Shown here piece by piece: positions 59,299-64,000 of a stretch of 64,000 nt of DNA. Every line of letters begins with the position of its first letter. The first letter of the stretch is position 1. Position numbers and translations under genes: made by a program. Under the pieces are notes generated by a model. It ran no database searches. It was not told the origin of the DNA and worked only from the letters and a program-made list of their open reading frames with translations. The DNA is taken from positions 21,638,001-21,702,000 of the forward strand of contig OZ316894.1 in assembly GCA_973895155.1 (NCBI GenBank), in the 5' to 3' direction. The stretch comes from Marsupella aquatica. Lineage: Eukaryota > Marchantiophyta.

Positions 59299-60240
59299 AG
59301 GGACATATTTGAGCGAGACCGGGGTAGAATGAGTCATCGTCTAGGCTAAGCAGCAGCTGTTGTAATTAGCGGTCCTACATTGCAGGACCTACTTGGGGGC
59401 TTGGCAGGTTGTAGAATGAGCCAGGCTGCAGGTTATCTAATCGTTATTTCATGTACAATAGCAACACAATCATTCTTCTATCAAAGCATAAGTAGGTTTC
59501 ACCGAGACTAAGGCTGGATTCCAAGTGGGGAAAACTCCTCGTTTTTCTCCCATAGTCGATTTCTGATTGGGTTCCACTCTGGTTGACTTCTGAGGTCTCT
59601 GAATATTAATCTCCCCTGAAGATTGGGGTTCTTGTTGTATAGGGTTTAGATGTGATGCTGTACAGAGACATTGTATGATCCCTCCTATATACTACTTTCT
59701 TTATTGGCTCCTTTCACCATGGTTTTTAGTGGTCTAATACAGGGAAACTGAATCCTATCTACCTGATCCTGACCTTCATATCTTTTGTGTTCAACAAGTT
59801 GCGTTTTTGAATGATATCCGTATTAATGTTCTCTTCTCAATGGAACCCTTTCCTTCACAGGTCAGCAAGTGATCGTGGTATTAGGGGGTCCTGACTTACC
59901 ACCTTGGCACTGTAGCATAAACTTGATCTCTATTTCTGTTGTGAATTGTGTCTGATATGACATATGTCTCTGATTTTGCCTCAGCTGCGTTAAGATATTC
60001 AATGAATAGCGGTTAGAGTTGCCAATCACAACTCGTTGTGAATGTACCTAGGATGTTACGAATGATGGCAGTACCAAACTACTGGCTCTTAGGTTTGCTG
60101 AAGTATACCGAAGTTTTGTGGGCCTGGAACCCAGAAATAGTACTGACAATATATCTTCCTGAAGTGGATCCTGTGAGGTTCAGCTCGCTTCGATGGTAAT
60201 TTCTATTTTGCGGCTCTTGCAATTATAACTCACAATACTA
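59299..60240. other. EIN3/EIL 3' UTR and spacer
   Basis: The 3' UTR begins after the TAG at 59296-59298. TGTACAATAG near 59451 is a plausible poly(A)-signal region, but the end is uncertain. I see no gene in the remainder. Confidence 0.45.
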
Positions 60241-60952
60241 ACCCATCGATCTACTCTCTGTCTGCATAATGGACGCCTCTCCCTGACATTGATGGTGTTA
60301 CAAAAGTTTACAATTGCTACGCTCCTTCCTTTTCCTTCGTCTTTGCTTATTGTAGACTTTAATTAAAATTGCAAGATCTCACTCTCCAGATTTCACCAGT
60401 TCCAATCTATAGATCCGCTTAGAGACATTCATGCTGTAGTACTAACGCATCAATCTACACGAGGTATTCTGTGTTGCAAGCAAACAGGAAATTTTGATAG
60501 CGAGGAGATTTTGATAGCGAGACAATAATGGTTTCAAATTTTGGTTGCTTTTTGGTGCCTTTTACATTTTTGGTGTATTTTAAAGACGCCAGATGGCTAG
60601 CGAGCTCGCTAGCAAAAAGGGAGTCCCCAAAAGAGATGTTACCAACCAGGTAGTTGATAGCGAGGAAGTGGCATGTAGAAAAATAGGGGTCATGCAGGAT
60701 TTTTGTGTTGCTGTGCGAGGAAAAAATTTATTGTTTGCTCGTACGTTACAATTACCCAATCTACACTCTGTCGGCCTGATAGAGGCCTCTCCCTGACATT
60801 GATGGTGTTACAAAAATCTAAAATTGCTACACTACTTTTTCCCCATTCCCCTTTGCAAACTGTCGACTTTAATTATTATTGCAAGATGTCACTTTCCAAA
60901 TATCACAAACCTCTATCTATAGATCTTCTTAGGTACATTCATGATGCCCTTA
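60241..60952. repeat. Direct repeat pair of about 200 bp, 510 bp apart
   Basis: Copies at about 60241-60445 and 60752-60950 share GCCTCTCCCTGACATTGATG, GTGTTACAAAA, ATTGCTAC, GACTTTAATTA, ATTGCAAGAT and CTATAGATC with about 20-25 percent difference by eye. Between them GATAGCGAG recurs three times (60497, 60517, 60657). Confidence 0.85.
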
Positions 60953-60959
60953 TCTTTAG

Positions 60960-63565
60960 TCATAATTTCTTTCACAAAAGCATAATACTTTTACACTTTA
61001 CTTGAAATGTGCTGGCTTATTTGAAGCTGGTACCCTACCTTAGTTTTACTTTGAACTTAGATAGTTATGTTTCTAGATGTACCTACATAAATGTGATCAA
61101 ACTTAGAGGTTACTTGGGCCAATTAAGGGGCTGTAGAGAAAATTGAATTAAATAGGTTGTCCCTTTTGTTGACTTACTTATGACACAAGATGTGGACCAT
61201 TCGAGCATGAAATCCTAGCAGGTTATTTTCCACCCATAATTTGCTTAGTTTAGGGCAATGCTCATGGTGTTGCACATAAATGTCAAAGTGAAACCAAGGA
61301 GTGCCAGGAAATGTTTCCATTCTTGTAGTGATATGTAAGTGGATAAAATAGGAGAGTAGAACTAGAATACTTATTAAGTGTGACTGGAATAAAACAATAT
61401 AAGTAGAGCACATGCAAAGAAAATCACATATTGAGTGACCAATGTAAGTACAGTGAAGTTCCATGACACAAAGGTGGTGAGTAACAATGAAAAGTACAGT
61501 CAAGTGCTATGACACAAAGATGCTACATGTGTGCACTTCTTAATTTAATGTGCCTTATTAATAATGATACTCAATTCAATAAAAACCATAAACTTAGGAA
61601 AGAAAGCCATGAGAGGAACTTAAGACACTATGTGTGCGTTAGTTAAAATCATTTCTCTCTCTCATGAGAAGACTTAAAAGCTTTGTTCAAGTGGTAGAAA
61701 TTGAAGTCATTCTTTAATCTGAAAGATAACGAAGATTAAAATTCAAGAGGGCTGCCAAAATGAGCTCAAAATTCTCTGAGATACCAAAAATTTATTAAAC
61801 AAAAATATGATACAAAGGATTCCCCTTGATATGGCACATTGAAATAAAAATATATAATACAAAATTTTGATTAAGACAAAATCTGAAAGGTGCATTCACT
61901 ATATAGGAGCTTCAAGATTTGATCGTGACATATTTTACACATTTCCTGTATGCTAGAAGTGCAAAATTATGGACATGCAGAGCATATGATTAATAACTGC
62001 ACAATCGCCACAGGTTGGAGTTTAGTGGTAGTGTTTAGTGCACTTCTCAGGTAAGCGCTTTACACCAGTGCTTCAACATATGCGCGGAACAACAGGATGG
62101 ACTTGCACTAGGACAAGTGCATGAAGATACTGTAACCATGAGTTGCAGTTATCAATAAAAGTGCATGGAACCTATGTTGCGGTTGTTTACAATTATTGCA
62201 TGTTACGAGGTATCCACTTTTGGACTTATGTATTGTTGGCTAGTGACGTTGATTTACACCCCTTTTGACTTCTCCTCACATTTTTGTTTCCTAGTTTATG
62301 GTTGCGGGTGACTTACTTATCAATACCTACAGTCATGAGAAGAACATCACTTTCTGGAAGGGATTTCACAATCTTTTAGAAGCTACAAATTGCTGACGAG
62401 AAGGGCTTGAATAGTGGGGTCAACAGTTCCTAAGACCTTGTAAGGAGAGGGCTCAGTTACCGAGTCACCCAAAATTAATTTATTCCTGCTTTAAGGTGGT
62501 TCAGAAAAAAAATCATCCCAACTCTTAAAAAGAATGATTCATTATAGCTTGTCCTCGCACTTTTAGTTACCTTAAAGAAAAATTGTTTGCTAGTTTGTCT
62601 GAAATTATTCAATAGTCCCAATTAAAGGCTTTTGATTGCCATTTTGGGAAGATTGCCCTCTTAGGAATTGTATGTCTCAAATAAGGCTCGAAGGTGCTTG
62701 TTGGGGACATTGCTCTTGTGACAAGGCTTTATGTTGGCTGGAGACCAACTCAGATTTTTCTTTGTAACCCCTTGGTATTGTTGAGATAAATATTGCATAG
62801 CACAACGTCACTTGGAATCAATGTACGAGTACAGTATAGTTTACAATGAACACCAACAGATATATGTCTGTGTGATTCACCCATATGGACTCTGAAATTA
62901 AATTTATGCCCTCTGATTGTTTTTAATTCTCTTTTTTGAGACACAGGTGTATATTTATTTTTCAATCTTACCCATCCTTTGTTAGAATATGCTGTTTTAT
63001 CCTGACATTGAATTTATATTAAATTAAATTTCATATACTATGGATACCGAAACATTAGGCTATCTCTTCCCAAGAGTGTGATGGAATACAAGCGGTGAGA
63101 AAAACAAACATTTCAAGATAATGTCAATCCCTCCCCTCTTGACTACAGCTCAGAGTTCGGTTCCTAAGTTTAATGCTTTGAGTGACTTATGTGTCGCTAA
63201 CCTAAGTCATTATGAGAAAACATAAGAAACCCACTATTTTCCCCCCAAAAATACAATGCTGTAGAAGTTAAACACTGGCCTACCAGAAAAATGACACGTG
63301 GGGATAAAAGTGGGTCAAAATAGTAAAGGAATAAGCTGTGATGAGAAGATCGACACTATGTAAAGAAATCAGCATCAGTTAGGGCACAAGTATCAAGTCA
63401 AACTAATTCATTCTTGCTTTAAAGTGGTTACTAAAAAATTCATTCCAACCCTACAAATTAATGTTTAATTATTGTTCTCAACCTGTGAATCTTTCTGAGC
63501 CTAAAACACTACAAGACAAATTATTTTAGATTCTTTTGAATCCTCACATTTTTAGGTGTCGTAAT
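60960..63565. other. Gene-free AT-rich spacer
   Basis: No coding exon, RNA gene or bounded transposon is recognised. The frames at 60703-61005 (+) and 61174-61503 (-) are unconserved. Confidence 0.5.
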
Positions 63566-63567
63566 TT

Positions 63568-63702
63568 ATTTTTTCTCGTTTGTCTAGATACTATAGTCTT
63601 GATCGCTTAAAGTTGGAGCAACCCTATACTCATTTTTTTTCCTCATTTCTCTAGATAATATCGTCTTGATTACTCAAAGTTGGAGCAACCCTATACTCAA
63701 TC
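63568..63702. repeat. Two-copy tandem repeat, 67-bp unit
   Basis: AAAGTTGGAGCAACCCTATA lies at about 63609 and 63676. Each copy is preceded by TCTAGATA, a TAGTCTTGAT-like stretch and a TTTTTTCYTC stretch. Confidence 0.88.
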
Positions 63703-63734
63703 TTATATCATAGCAGTACAAGGAGGTCCTTGCA

Positions 63735-63978
63735 ACACACACTAGATAGGTATCCAGACCCTCTATTATCCAGTTCAAACATGACTCTCCCCGTAAGCTA
63801 GAACAATTCGTAGCACTTCAACGAGATCCCTCCACCAGAGTAAATAGGTATCCAGAATTTCTGCTTCCCTCCTTTGCCCAGGTCAAGAATAATTCTCCAG
63901 TAAGCAAAAATTAGTGTGGGTTCCACGAGATCCCTCCAACTACAGTAGTAGAATCTACCCAGAATTTTGTATGAGGCT
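63735..63978. repeat. Degenerate tandem repeat, about 100-bp unit
   Basis: TAGGTATCCAGA followed by CCAGTTCAA/CCAGGTCAA, CTCYCCNGTAAGC and ACGAGATCCCTCCA occurs at about 63747 and 63845, with a partial third start near 63953. Confidence 0.75.
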
Positions 63979-64000
63979 GGGACTAGCTTGGCTTAAATAG

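Overview
The window looks like nuclear DNA of a land plant. It carries three intron-style plant genes, all on the + strand: a Ufm1-specific protease 2 (UFSP2) gene, a plant paladin gene and an intronless EIN3/EIL coding region. Between them lie long repeat-rich spacers and a Ty1/copia retrotransposon. Introns are short to moderate (about 75-1,800 bp) with GT-AG borders apart from one GC-AG intron, while spacers run to about 17 kb. I cannot name the species. Medium introns, large spacers and an EIN3 protein without the long Gln-rich tail would fit an early-diverging (non-flowering) land plant, but this is weak inference.

Layout. 1-3.7 kb: spacer with a tRNA-like SINE head, a duplicated dispersed repeat and a cluster of TAAGTGCA words. 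3.75-9.08 kb: UFSP2, 13 coding exons reconstructed end to end (about 645 aa). 9.9-16.5 kb: a copia element on the - strand with only 108/115-bp LTRs, a recognisable but broken gag-pol and a 1.4-kb leader. 16.5-29 kb: repeat mosaic with a GC-rich island, a 0.48-kb foldback element and a 113-bp tandem array. 29.1-39.9 kb: paladin, 19 coding exons (1,269 aa), three copies of a phosphatase-like module. 40-55.4 kb: gene-free spacer with many tandem arrays (about 55, 58-76, 101, about 125 and 160-220 bp units), a short foldback element, a poly-C run and a striking array of about 17 short palindromes. 55.4-59.3 kb: GC-rich promoter/5' region and the EIN3/EIL coding region (638 aa). 59.3-64 kb: repeat-bearing spacer.

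The three genes are not an operon or an obvious pathway: UFSP2 acts in UFMylation, paladin is a putative phosphoinositide/protein phosphatase-like protein, and EIN3/EIL is the ethylene-pathway transcription factor. The least explained signals are the palindrome array at 48.9-49.9 kb and two insertions copied from elsewhere in the window into one tandem array at 47.6-48.2 kb. The exon models come from manual splicing guided by recalled family conservation; no alignment or transcript was available.
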